64,000 nucleotides of DNA from Galbula dea (taxonomy: Eukaryota; Chordata; Aves; Piciformes; Galbulidae), in contig VWZX01009070.1 of NCBI GenBank assembly GCA_013399015.1, positions 124,001 through 188,000 on the forward strand, written 5' to 3'. Under the pieces are notes generated by a model. It made no database searches, was not told where the DNA came from, and worked only from the letters and a program-made list of their open reading frames with translations. Both the position numbers and the translations under genes were made by a program. Every line of letters starts with the position of its first letter. Position 1 is the stretch's first letter. This document shows positions 50,824-62,655 of this stretch, piece by piece.

Positions 50824-53344
50824 CTTCTCTGTCTTCTCATCTTTGTTGCAGTCTGTTGTATATGAAAGCATACACATTTTTTTCTCTTTTCTAGGTTTAT
50901 TTTTGCTGTGCTCAAACTGAACGATTCACAGAACTGAGGTGAGGTAGAAAAAGCAAGTAAGGCTGACAAAACGTTATAGTGCTGTCATGACCTTTTGACA
51001 CTGTGTGGACTCAAATATTAACAAATGGAGCTCAAGAATAATTGAAAGAAAGAGAAAAAGAAACAGTTTCTTTAGTACTCTTAAGCTATGCACTGGCCAT
51101 TTTAAAATGTGTCATTTTCAGAATGCAAAGATATTTATACTTGCTGAATTGCGTGTTATACAGTCATTCAGTAGCACCTCCTTTGGTGACATTTTGCCTG
51201 GATGTGCTCATTATCGCCATAGTAACTGAACCCTTTCCTTCACCCAATCCTACATAAGTCTTTCTATTCTCTCATACTTCCTCCTGCTTCTCAGGAAGGA
51301 TCTATAAGAAGCAGATGTTACATTACAGGAACTGTTACATTTTGTGCATTCAAAGTAATTGACATATATCTACTTCCCAAATTTAAGAAAGGTTGATTTT
51401 TAACATAATATATGATCAAAAATCTATTATCTAATTAATTACCAATATTTTGTGATTGTTTTTAAGCTGAAAGATAATATTATTTCACAGATCAGGAAAA
51501 AACATCTCAAGCAGAGAATAGCAGCATAAGCAACTGAGCTTCACAAAAGAAGTGTTCACCAAGTAATATTTCACTTGCAGGTGGGAACTGATTGAGGTTA
51601 AAAGGAGGATATCTGCTAAATTAACAGTGTATTACATAAAGAAGTTGGTTCTGACATTAATCTTTAATTATAATAATAATGATAATGTATTTCAAAGGTC
51701 ATGAGCTCTCAGACGTAAGTCTCAAGTGGAACTTTTTCTGGATTTTCCATCATTCTAGTGTGAAGAATAGACAATCTGAACACTGAGAAAATTTAGTTTT
51801 AAAAACTTTAAATAAGATAATTATTAATACAATCATGGCATCCATCTCATGTAATTAAAAAAATAAATCAATCTAATCTATTTTAATTTGATAGTATTTC
51901 TTGTTTGCATTGTGGTCATCTGTAGAATATTTAATCAAAGGAAAAGACCTCAATATTCCTGGCCTCACTTTGTACATAATGAGGGCAGAACTTAGAATTA
52001 GTCAACTAGCCACTCACTTACAGAAAATTGGCACAGATTTGTTATCCCACTTGTCTGACAAGATAAATACATGAACTGAGACAATATGTATTTATGATGC
52101 AGAGGTGTAGAATGATGTTTTCCGTTCCATACACTTCAGACTGTTATGTATCAGCATCCTTAGAACTTACTAAACTAAAAGTCGATGAACACTATCTAAT
52201 TTAGTTTCTTAAATTCAAATATCTGATGATGAATCCCACTTTTCAAGAGAAGTGAGGCCAGGAGTCTAATTACATAATTACTTCAGATTTTCTGAAACTT
52301 ATTTAAAACTTAGTACTTCTTAGCACTTCTAAGATTCCAGAAGTTTAGAATGTGACACAATTTTTTTATGTTTCTTTTTTCACACACAAAATAGGTAAAT
52401 TAAGGAATTGGTGAATGAGGTTGCTAAACCACTCTCTGTTGTATTCCAAAAGTCATGACAGTCCAGGTAAATTATGTAAGTTTATACAATATTGGGTAAA
52501 TACAACATGGAAAGGAGACCAAAGCCAAGAAAAATAAACCATCTATTTTCATATTTTGAATTTTCCTCTCTTCGTCTTGCCTTTCTTCCATTCATGAAAA
52601 TGTCGTATTCAATTGGTTAAAGAACAGAATTTGAAGGACAGAATATAAAGTATTGAATATTCAGTTATGTAGGACATTGTTCATCTTTAATCTTAATGCA
52701 ACTATTACTGTTAAAAGCAATTTATTTTAGACAAGAGATATACTTACTAATCAAGGGAGATTATTCTGTGGAACTGGTAACATTTTAAGATTCTAGAAGA
52801 TAATGAGTCACTCTGATGATGTTTTATTCTTGTGATAATCTGCATGAGCTAATAACAATCAGTATAGTATTATATATTGAGGGAGTCTTAGAAGATCATG
52901 TGTTTTCTTAACGGAAATCTGTAGATCTGCATTGTTTTCAATTTATATATCTTGCATATGCACCACGTTAACAGAATAAAGACTTTTACAGATCATGAGT
53001 TTATTCTATTCTGATATTAACTGAAGCTTCGGTCTTCCAGATTGTGCAAGATAGTCTGTGTGTTTTGTTTTGTTGTTCTGGGGTTTTTTTTGTTTGGTTT
53101 GTTTGTTTCTGTTGTTGTTTTTCTTCTGACTATTTATTTTCTGATGAATATAGGTGAAAACATGCAATAAAAAAGGGTGCTAACTTCAGTGTCTTTATTT
53201 TCAGGAAAACCAGCCCTGCTGCCCAGAAGTTTATAGTGCTTGAAAATATTCTGTTTTGTTTAGCTGGGTCTCATTTTCAAAGTTCTGTTGATCTTCCTTT
53301 CATAGCACAGAGGATATATTAGGTTCTAGTGGGAAAAAAAAAAT
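50824..53344. other. AT-rich unique DNA
   Basis: No gene or transposon seen. A T/G-rich run with GTTTG units lies at about 53058-53122. Confidence 0.55.
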
Positions 53345-53985
53345 GCTAGTCACCTGGGAGGAGACACAGACATAGACCTCACTACGCCCTCCTTCCTGGT
53401 AGTTGTAGAGAGCAAGAAGGTCTCCCCTGAGTTTCCTCTTTTCCAGACTAAACAACCCCATTTCCCTCAGTCACTACTTATAAGACCTCCACTCTGGACT
53501 CTTTGCCATCTTTGTTGCCCATCTTTGGACACGTTCCTTCAGCTCAATGTCATTCTTGAAGTGAGCGGCTCACCCCGACCCACATGCAGGACCTTGCACT
53601 TAGCAAGGTTTCCACTGACCCTCTTCTCAAGCTTTTCCAGATCCCTCTGGATGGCATCCCATTCCTCTGGCATGTCAACTGCACCACTTAGCATGGTGTC
53701 ATATGTAAACTTTCTGAGGGTACACTCAATTCCAATGCCTATGTAATTGATAAAGATATTAGTTAATATTGGTCCCAGTATAGACCCTTGAGGGCACCAC
53801 TTGTTACCAGTTTCCACTTGGACACAGAGCTGTTGACTATAACTCAATGGATGCCATCCATCCAGACAATTCTTTATCTGCCTAGCAGTCCATTCATCAA
53901 ACCCATACCTCTCCAATTTAGCAGGAAGAATTTTGCAAAATATAAGTGAAGCAGGTAATTTTTCTTGTGTAGACATTCCTGACAA
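53345..53985 (-). mobile_element. CR1 LINE, minus strand, internally deleted
   Basis: Two CR1 segments are joined. Low-coordinate part (53400-53570): ORF2 C-terminal region, with GGTCTCCCCTGAGTTTCCTC, AGACTAAACAACCCCATTTC and CAATGTCATTCTTGAAGTGA. High-coordinate part (53578-53985): the reverse-transcriptase palm. About 80-90 codons that normally separate these (between the VLHLGRG and RPHLEYC motifs) are missing at about 53570-53578. The 3' UTR and tail are also not recognisable. Confidence 0.88.
53578..53985 (-). pseudogene. CR1 ORF2 reverse-transcriptase palm remnant
   Basis: Part of a 164-codon open frame (53539-54033). Visible in order: LERYGFDEWTARQIKNCLDG (family: the region after the first catalytic Asp block), CPQGSILGP (the VPQGS motif), IFINYI, GIECTLRKFTYDT (the FADD catalytic box, here FTYD, so the first Asp of the pair is gone), LSGAVDMPEEWDAIQRDLEK and CKVLHVGRG. 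The altered box and the deletion directly after HVGRG mean it is dead. The N-terminal roughly 20-30 residues of the open frame are not CR1-like. Confidence 0.88.
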
Positions 53986-56611
53986 CAACCTGCTCTGTAC
54001 AAAGGAGATAGGATGTAATTTTACTTTACTCATAATAGAACATTTAAAGTGATAATAAGGACTTTCTGGTTCAGAATAGTTGTGGAACAGCTATAACACT
54101 GTAGTGATGCCATTCGATTACTTCTAGTGAACATAGTTACTTAGATGAAGTTTAAAAATACATACTTTTTAAACCATTCATCATATGTTCAGTGTCATCT
54201 AACGGACTTTCAGAATTTGTTCATTACTTTCCCAGTGTTGTATTTTAGATAGCATCACAATTTATTCTGCTTATCTTTCTTATAAAGCTTGAGGGAAGTA
54301 GAAGATTTCTGTCAAGCTCCACTGAAATTTTGTATTCTTAAAAAGCTCAGAAGAGTCTATTTTAATTTTAAAAATAATTTGGTTTTAAATAGAATATCAC
54401 TTCAGTTGAACATATCAGGAGCAGCCTGAGCACAGCTGAATACTTTCATACCGAAAGTGTTGGTTTCATCCACTCAATGATACTGAAAGTTGTTTTCTCT
54501 ACTTCCGTAGTTTTGGATGTTTGTCTAGATTCTTCTAGCCTCTTTTAAAATTTGAGGATCTTCCATAGACTTCACATTGCTAATCTATACATCAGCTTTA
54601 AACCTCAACGTTTTATGAAAGGTAATACTCTAACACTTTAACTACATTAAAAAAAAATCAATAGAATCTATAATTTAGAATGTTTCTAACAGTAATCTGA
54701 AGACTTTTATTACCATCGTTCATCAGGAGAATTGAATTCTAAATAAAGACTTAATCTTATCCTCTACACAAGTCATTTAGCTTAAAACCCATTATGCTTC
54801 CCATACTCCCTTACCTCCACAATTAGCTGTCTTCATAGCTTACTTCTTTGTTTTTCAGAGTTTCAGTTGTTATTTTAAGCTGCTTAAAATACCCAAGAAC
54901 ACATGTATTAGTTCTACATTGCACTTTTCTTCCTAAATATATCTGAGCAGGATTGACCTTTCATGAGGAGTGTGGCAGACTTTGTTAACAAACAGCTTTT
55001 AGGAAAAATGAGTGTAGTTGTTTGGGTATCTTGTATTTTAAATTAAGTTAGGTAGCAGCACAAGTCCTTCAAAGTATATATTGAGCTTAGAAATTTGGTC
55101 TTCACAGATTTAACTCTATGTCAGCTTAATGCCACATTATTAAAGATTTTCCAAAACAACTGGACATGAAATTTTAATTCTTAATCACATTTTTGAAATT
55201 ATCATGGATCAAAATAGTCCACAGCACAACCTCAAATAGATCAGCATTTAGTGCATCATGGAGGTGTACTTCTTGCACTCACTATACAATTATGTACTGA
55301 CATCTATTTAAAGAAAAAAACCCACAAAACATACCTTATCTACACTACTGAACATGCAGTTTATACTTATTTTCAGTTTCAGAAGTGGAAACTGTGTTCA
55401 TTTCCCTACAATACCTAGTAGTGGGGAAAAATGTCATGCATAGAAGTGTAATCTTGATACTGGAGTCCGAGGGCTATCTGAGTTAATGGATACAGCACTG
55501 ATGATGGGTTTCAGGAATAGTGGAAAAGAGAGGAGAAAAATAAAATTTACATATACATCATGCTTGATTGTTTATATTGAATGTGATGTTTTGAATGAGA
55601 ATGAGAGTGATTCTAAAAGATGATCCCTTCAGTACACCTAATTTTCAATATCTGCAACTTTTTCAGCTGCAAATTGCTACATCTAAAGCTAGACTGACTT
55701 TGTAATATGTTCTATTTATACATTTACTGAATATAGATTGCTAGATAATATTGTTGTCTTTCATCACTTTTCAACAAAATATTAAATGATCAAACTTTAA
55801 TAGGAACAGCTGAATGCATAACTTTAACTGTAGACTAACCTTTATCAGAATGCTGAGCTTCAGAAAAATGGTATATTCAGTTCATAGACATTGATGTAAC
55901 ATTTTTTTCAGCTATTGTGATTGGTATAATGAATTTCTTCATTTCTTCATTAACTTTTTCTTTGAATTTACAAGACTGAACAATCAAACAAAGCAGATGA
56001 AACTCTGTTGAAACACTTCATTTTTCTTGGCTTCATGCGAACGATTAAGAATTAGAAGAGCCTTATAAGAGGTACTTTTGTTTTGACTATCTGATGAATC
56101 TCTTTACTCATTTATGTATTTGAGCTAGCATAAATACAACAAATAGTCAATTTAACATAAACATTTGGCCAACCTTGTCTAGTGCTGCGTTCTACACTAT
56201 AAAAATCCCCATCTCAGTTGTTGAATTTCATTCTAAGAGTGATCAGCTTCATTGTATCAGCTTTTGCTGTTTCACTTTGTAACTACCTTATCTGCCACTA
56301 AGCACCACTGATCCCCCACTCTGTTGTATATTCTGGAGTGTTATATTTACAAGAAAGCCTGTTGCTATTCCATGAATAATGTTCATACAGCTATGAGTTA
56401 AACAGATCATTTGTATCTTACTGGGTGGAAGGCGCATATTCTATTGATTCCGGATAGGAGCATGGATTCTTCATCTTATGCCCCTTGGTTTAATAAATTT
56501 TTTTGTGCTACTCCTACAGGCATAAAAGAACAGACAAGAATAAAACCATACCAATATAGAAGACCAAAAACTAAATTCTCTTCTGTTTTTCTGCAAAATA
56601 TAGAATCATAA
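53986..56611. other. AT-rich unique DNA
   Basis: No gene or transposon recognised. Confidence 0.55.
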
Positions 56612-56834
56612 GAAGGGGGTTCTTTACCCAAAGGGTGGTGAGGCACTGGAACAGGTTGCCCAGAGAGGTTGTGGAGGCCCCATCCCTGGCAATTTTTAAG
56701 GCCAGGCTGGATGTGGCCCTGGATGACCTGGTCTAGTGCATGTGGCGTCCCTGCCATGGCAGGGGGGTTGGAACCAGATGATCTTCAAGGTCCTTTCCAA
56801 CCTCAGCCATTCTATGGTTCTATGATTCTATGAT
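56612..56834 (+). mobile_element. CR1 LINE, young-looking 3' end
   Basis: About 220 bp with the ORF2 end (AGGCACTGGAACAGGTTGCC, CAGAGAGGTTGTGGAGGCC), then the UTR with GTCCCTGCCATGGCAGGGG (itself a short inverted repeat), GGTTGGAACCAGATGATCTT and a tail of TTCTATGATTCTATGATA. Very close to the usual family sequence. Confidence 0.96.
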
Positions 56835-56879
56835 AAGGCTCTATAACACCCTGTGGTATTTTTCAATGTATGTTGTATG

Positions 56880-57200
56880 TTCCAGATCCCAACCACCCTT
56901 TGGGTGAAGATCCTTTTCCTAATCTCCAGTGATACTGCTGTGTGAAAGAAATGTAGGTTGATTTAATGTCACACAAGGGTACATCCTCCTTGCTCAAACA
57001 TTTCCACTTAGTGTCTGGGATCTAAGGTTCCTGCTCTTGCTAGTAAAGACTGAGGCAAAGAAGGCATTCAGTATCTCAGCCTTTCCATGTCTTGTGCAAC
57101 TCCCATGTTTTACAGTACTCCCCAAAAGACCATCTCACATGTCATAGTATTTCTGACTTGTCTGGCTTCCTTATGCAGCTATTATAAAGGACTTTTACTT
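56880..57200 (-). mobile_element. CR1 LINE, minus strand, joined fragments lacking the reverse transcriptase
   Basis: 56891-56929 (ACCACCCTTTGGGTGAAGAT and CTTTTCCTAATCTCCAG) resembles the inverted ORF2 C-terminus. About 56985-57200 instead matches the region before the reverse transcriptase: on the minus strand it reads KAEILNAFFASVFTSK-like, a conserved block upstream of the RT domain. The RT core between them is absent. It lies about 45 bp from the plus-strand CR1 tail ending at 56834. Confidence 0.72.
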
Positions 57201-58199
57201 GTCACTACTGTGCAACATTCATCCTAATCTCATTTCATTTTTATGCTACAACAAAACCAAACCACTGAGGATAAACAAATGGAGGAATTCCAAGGAGTTC
57301 TAGGGAAAAAAAAAAAAGAAAAACCAATATAAGCTACATCTTTCTTAGGATATATCCTATGACCCCAAAATATTTGTGTTAAATAAACTTCAGGGTGGCT
57401 TTACCATACCTGAGTCTGTCTCTTCTGAGGTGTACTCTGATGGATCACTGTAACTGTAAGGGTGATTCATTTTCCACATGTGGTATCAATGACAATAAGC
57501 ATCCCTTTAATTATATGATGTGAAAGGTCACCTGTGCTTTTTTCCCTCCTCCTTGACCCTTGAACTAGGCCATACTTCTCAGTCTTGTAACCATATTCCA
57601 GACATGTTAGCAAGGTGTCTCCTGTTCTACAAGGTGTTCTCAGCTTCATGGAAGTTCACCTTTTCTCATCACCAGAGATCAGAAAAGTGAAGGACAATCC
57701 AGAGGGCATGGAGCTGGGAAAAAAAAGGGGTATGCTGTAAAGTACAAAAATGATTCATTATTGACATTGAAAATCAAAAGAAAAACAACAAATACATAAT
57801 GTACTGTTGCCAAAAATAAGACAAATTCAATAGCTTCACCTCAAGATGTAAGGGCATGGCTGAAGGCATTTTAATTGCCTAGTGTAGGTAAAACTTGTGA
57901 GGTCAATGCAAGCAAGGCATTGAAAATGCAGAGAGAAGCAGAAAATGTGAACAACCTTATACAGAATAAATTGAATGCATCACTACCAGGAAGGAAAAAA
58001 AGATGAGAAATCAAAGAAACAAGAGCTCTCCACATCCATCTGAATTTGTAGCTGAAATTATTGCCTAGGGTTCCTTTATCAGATTAATTTTTTTTTTTTA
58101 AATATCAGATTTTGACCAAATAATGTGGTTTGCATAGTCTGAGTAAATAAGATAATCTGTAATGGAAATTTTATTAAAAACTTTATTTATATTCTTCTC

Positions 58200-59210
58200 C
58201 CTTATATGTCAGGAAGTGGACAAGCCACACAGTGGGCAAGTGAACAGATAGTTCTGGCAAGTTGATCGGCATCAATAGTGTCAAAAATGTCAGCCACAGA
58301 ATGGGTATGTCATGCACCCACAGTCAGACTATGAGGATTGTGCCCTACTAATAATGTGCATATGAAACCTACTAGAATAATCCACAACAGTGTTTAATAA
58401 TGGTAATGGCAGTATAAGTGCAGTGCCCACCTAGAAAGATGAACGTGCAACTTGAACACACCGCAGCCATGGAGTATGAGAAAGTGAGTAGTGATAGACA
58501 GTACTCAGATACCTTGTTGAAGCTGTAGAACAACAGAATCTGTCAGTAATTATGAGCAGAATGCAATGGGAATTTCCTGAACAATTGGGAGCTGTACAAG
58601 ATTGTGTAGTCAAACATAAAACTCTCTTCTGTCTGGCAAGTGACAAGTTGCTGAACGAATTGCAGCAGCAATGTGTGACCATATATCAGGTCATTCATCA
58701 TGCTGGAATGACTATCTGCACAGCCACTAACATAGTACATAGTATGTATATAGCTCCCCTTATGTACATCTCCCATTGTTACTGCATCTTCATCAGATGG
58801 ATGTCATCAGTTTCTGGACTATTATATTTGGTGTTACATCCTATCTTAATACTGTTTATATCTGATATAATGTTAGTCTTTATATATTTATAGCTGTATT
58901 GTTGTGTATTGGTAACAGCATAAAGACCCTGCATTACATCCAAAGTGATCTTTCACCCCTGAAGTAGTCTAGAGCAGAATACATAGTAGGCAGGCTGCCT
59001 TGGATGACAGATCAGGTTGCAACCCTATGTGCTGTGAGAACGGTGTTTGTGGCCAGTATCCTGAACAACAGTGACTCCCTGGAGGAAATCAAGCGGTGGA
59101 TTGTTGCACAGTGTCACAGATGCCTTAATCTTTGTAATGCTAAGGACCCTTCTAATTGTAATTCAGTGGTTTATTTTTCACTTGAATCTGCATAACCTTT
59201 CACCTAAGTT
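58200..59210 (+). other. Unclassified block with coding-like stretches
   Basis: It is less AT-rich than its surroundings. On the plus strand one frame is open for 113 codons from the ATG at 58552 (to 58893), and the same frame is open a further 17 codons upstream; it ends in a strongly hydrophobic stretch of about 30 residues. A second frame (59004-59195) is open for 63 codons. I recognise no domain. It might be a decayed retroviral or retrotransposon coding region, a processed pseudogene, or chance. Confidence 0.25.
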
Positions 59211-59296
59211 GTTGTGGCTGTATTTTTCTGAAGATATTGTGGCAGTGTCTTTCCCTTGTTGTTTTCATGCATACTTGTGAGTACCTATACAGTAAA

Positions 59297-59323
59297 AAAT
59301 TACTTGAGTCTATCAAGTAATTT
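59297..59323. repeat. Hairpin, 11-bp perfect arms
   Basis: AAATTACTTGA, loop GTCTA, TCAAGTAATTT. Confidence 0.85.
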
Positions 59324-61840
59324 CTTAGCATCCTTCTTTTATACATCTGTATCTTTAGAATTTCTCTCAGTCAGCTTTAAAATAATCACATGTCCTTTTT
59401 GCATTTGGTCAGTTTCTGTATTGGAGGAGCAGTTTGGATGCATCTTTTCTTATCCCTTTAATCAAGGTAACACATATTGGAAGGTATCAAAGTGTCTGTG
59501 TATGTGAGTTTCTGTTAAATCCATGAAAACCTCTTGGAATTATTCATTTATTTGCTTATCTCAGAAGTGTGGTTACAGTTATGGTTACCTGACTACACAG
59601 ATCCAAGGAAAAATTACTTTTGCTCCTTTACATGTGTGGGCTTTTTTCTTAGTATTGTTTTTGTTGTATTTTTTTCACTTTTTGTTTTCTTCCCTAATTC
59701 AGATATAAGATACTAAGTAGAGATAGAAGGATCAACTTTCTTATGATGTTCTTGTAAACCAGTCCTACATATCTACATATGAATCCAGGCAAAAGGAAAG
59801 CGAGGCTCATAGTTATGTCTTGCGCTGTGGGCATTAGTAAAACCTTAGCAGCTTGATATTAAGTTATTCCAATATCTCTGTAAAATATAAATGCAAAAGT
59901 AGATTAACATTCCAATCTTAAATGTGCATTTGAAATTGATTACTGATTAAGAAGAACAGCAATCACAGGTGAATCCACTCAGCTAACTTAAGATGACTAG
60001 TAGTAAGCAGTTTAACAACCCTTTAGGTTCCTCTTCGAAAACAGAGGGAAACAATTCAAAGATTCCTCTGGATAATTTCCAATCTCTTCCTCCGGATACC
60101 ATGAAACCCAAACAAAACACAAAACACACAGAGAGAAACTAAAACCCAGAAAAATCGACTTGAGATAAAGGGACTCCACAAGACTATTTCAGATGCAAGT
60201 TCTGAGTAAAATGGATGGCACCTTTTCTATACGGGATGCAGATTTAAAATGATAACCCCTGCCTTATAATGTTTTGTAAGACAAATTATCCAGAAGTGAA
60301 ACATAAGACACTAAGACATGAAATACTAAGATGCAAAATCACTTAGAAACCAATACCTGCTTTCCAGAAGCTGTAGGTATTAAATGTATGATTTCCCTTA
60401 AATTCCTGAATATATTTAGAAAAGCAGAAGCGAAAAGGTCAAAACGCAGTTTCTTAAGTCCTCCTTTAATAAAGCACTACACTAGATATAAAACTGACAT
60501 GCTTAGAATCCTTGATTAAAATCCTTCATTTGAAAGCAAGAAGACTAAAGTCAAATTGAAACACTTAAAACACTTGGGAATATATTACTATGAATTTTGA
60601 TGACTGCTTAGGTATAGACAAGAAAATAGTGACCTATTCCAACAATAATTACACTAAAAGCACTGTAACTTCTGGATATATTCTACCACTCACATTTTAA
60701 GAATTTTGAAGCTCATATAACTGGGATAAAAAATAAGAGTCTGTTCCTTTTTTGTCCAGACCAGGATGGAAAATAGAGAATTAAATGGTCACAAACCAAT
60801 ATTTTCTACCTCAATATAGGAATATATAGTTTTACTAAAACCTACCATTGTGATAAAATGTTATTGTACCATTTTCATGGTATAACAGAGGTCATTCCTG
60901 TTTCAAGAGTGTAAGTGTAGACTTCTGTTTTTACAGAAGACATATTCCTATAGTCTTTATTGTATGAACATGTTTTGGAGCTTCACTTTATGGACATATA
61001 ATATACATTCATATTGATTTATTTCTACAAAATCCATATACATTTTTTGCTCTAGTATTTTCAATACACTGAATTTTGACACTAGAAAAAGAGTTTAGTT
61101 TGTTTTTATGTGTTCTCAGTTCATAATATATCATCACCACATTCATTAAAGTTTACAGAATTGTATATCTTAGATTGTTAATATGAAAATATTTCTGACT
61201 ACTTACTGTTTTACAGAACAATGACACTTTTTTCTCCAAAGGTATGAAATGTGCTATCACTTAATATGCTGTGAGAAAGAGCCTGGAAAGAGATAGTGAA
61301 GAATTTCAGAATCGTATTTTCCTCCATAACTATGTGCTGAAGTTGAAGTAAATTCAATGAACTGAATATTTGACTAATGGTATTATAGCATTAAGAAAGA
61401 CAGAAATATTGCTAAAATCTTCCTTACTGTGCACAGTTGGGTTTTAGAGTCATCTGAAAAGCTTACAGGCATTTAATATTATAACTGAATTTCTCAGCTG
61501 TCTTTAAATGTTATGTGGGTGGACTGAAAGATAAAGAGTGATTAGCAGCTTTATTCTTCCTGACTTTATAAACTGTGGATTTTTCTTTATTTATTTCTCA
61601 ATATGTCCTTTATGACTAAAAACCAAGGATAGATTCTATTGATGAGAATTTTGTCCTTTAAATGAGTTGTGGTTTAACCTCAGCCAGCATCTAAGCACCA
61701 TGCAGTCCCTTGCTCACTCATCCCCCTTTCCAGTGAGATGGGGGATGAAAAGTAAAAATTAAAAAAAGCAAAACTCATGGATTGAGATAAGAATAGTTTA
61801 ATAACTAAAATAAAAAATTTAAACCCCCTATACAAATATC

Positions 61841-61940
61841 ACAACAACAACATAATAATAACAATAATAATAGTACTAATAATACTATCTAGTATTACTA
61901 TCTAGTATACTATTAGTACTATACTAGTACTAATAATGTC
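61841..61940. repeat. AAC/AAT microsatellite grading into TAGTACTA palindromic repeats
   Basis: CAACAACA and ATAATAATAA units lead into repeated TAGTACTAAT, TACTATCTAGTATTACTATC and ATTAGTACT motifs. One perfect hairpin is ATTAGTACT, 5 bases, AGTACTAAT (61912-61934). It lies inside the LTR. Confidence 0.88.
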
Positions 61941-62069
61941 AAAAAGGAAGATAAGAGAGAGAAACAAAAGCACAAGAAAAGACAAGTGATACAATGCAAC
62001 ACCCCACCGCACCCACTGGCCAGGCAATTCTCCACCAGTGATTCACTAGCCCCTGTCTACTTCCCTCAG

Positions 62070-62077
62070 TTTATATA
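62070..62077 (-). promoter_or_regulatory. TATA box of the LTR promoter
   Basis: The minus strand reads TATATAAA between a GTGCTCAG and a CTGAGGGAAG sequence, at the position expected of the LTR's core promoter. Confidence 0.65.
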
Positions 62078-62332
62078 CTGAGCACAGTGCTCTATGATAC
62101 AGTATATCCCTTTGGCTAGTTCAGGTCAGCAGTCCTGGCTGTTGCCCCTCTCCCCAGCTTCTTGTGCTCCTGCAAGCTAGCAAAATATGGGAAGTTGAAG
62201 AGTTTTTAATTTCCTAGCAACAACTAAACCAACAGTACATTATCAACAGTCGTCTCATACTGAATACAAAACACAGCAATATTTTAGCCACTAAGGAGGA
62301 AAATTAGCTCTATCTCAGCTGAGACCAAGACA

Positions 62333-62597
62333 AGGTTTCATAGAGCAGTGTAGATTATTAACATCTCTGAAACTTCTAATGATAAATGAGCACAATAATA
62401 AGGCTGCCAGTTCCACACTTACACTTTTATTGATAATATTAGTGAAAAATAATAAAGATTAAAGATTTTACATACAATAAAGCTTCTTATTTTTTAAAAA
62501 AAGGTATTATCAAGGCATGAAGAATTAAGATTGAAAATGAAAAACTAAGCTAATCTCCACATAAGATAAATATACCGTGAAATGACCTTTCTATGTA
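62333..62597. other. AT-rich spacer
   Basis: Nothing recognisable. Confidence 0.5.
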
Positions 62598-62655
62598 GGA
62601 GGTCAGATCAGATGGTCTTATGGTTCATTTTGGCCTTAAGACTGTGATTCTATGG
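62598..62655 (+). mobile_element. CR1 LINE, tail stub
   Basis: About 58 bp of CR1 3' UTR: AGGAGGTCAGATCAGATGGT, TTTTGGCCTTAAGACTGTGA and one ATTCTATG unit. Confidence 0.82.

Larger units (their letters stand above)
57201..61667. other. AT-rich DNA, mostly unclassified
   Basis: No gene identified. At 57380-57460 an AATAAA signal is followed by an LTR-like U5 stretch (GAGTCTGTCTCTTCTGAGG), but I could not find LTR ends. 58200-59210 is described separately. The rest looks like unique AT-rich sequence. Confidence 0.4.
61668..62332 (-). mobile_element. Solo LTR of an ERVL-like element, minus strand
   Basis: Plus-strand ends are TGTGGTTTAACCTCAGCC and TCAGCTGAGACCAAGACA, so the LTR reads TGTCTTGGTCTCAGC...GGTTAAACCACA on the minus strand. 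It has a TATA box (62070-62077) and a CCTTTGGCTAGTTCAGGTCA / CCCAGCTTCTTGTGC block that I associate with a widespread neoavian LTR family (TguLTR5-like, from memory). The 5-bp flanks TGAGT and AGGTT do not match, so the target duplication is decayed or the copy was rearranged. An AT-rich microsatellite has expanded inside it. No internal viral genes adjoin. Confidence 0.88.

Noticed and set aside
57380..57460. LTR-like R/U5 region (AATAAA then GTCTCTTCTGAGG)
   Set aside because: No LTR ends, TATA box or target duplication could be found, so it is not called as a feature.
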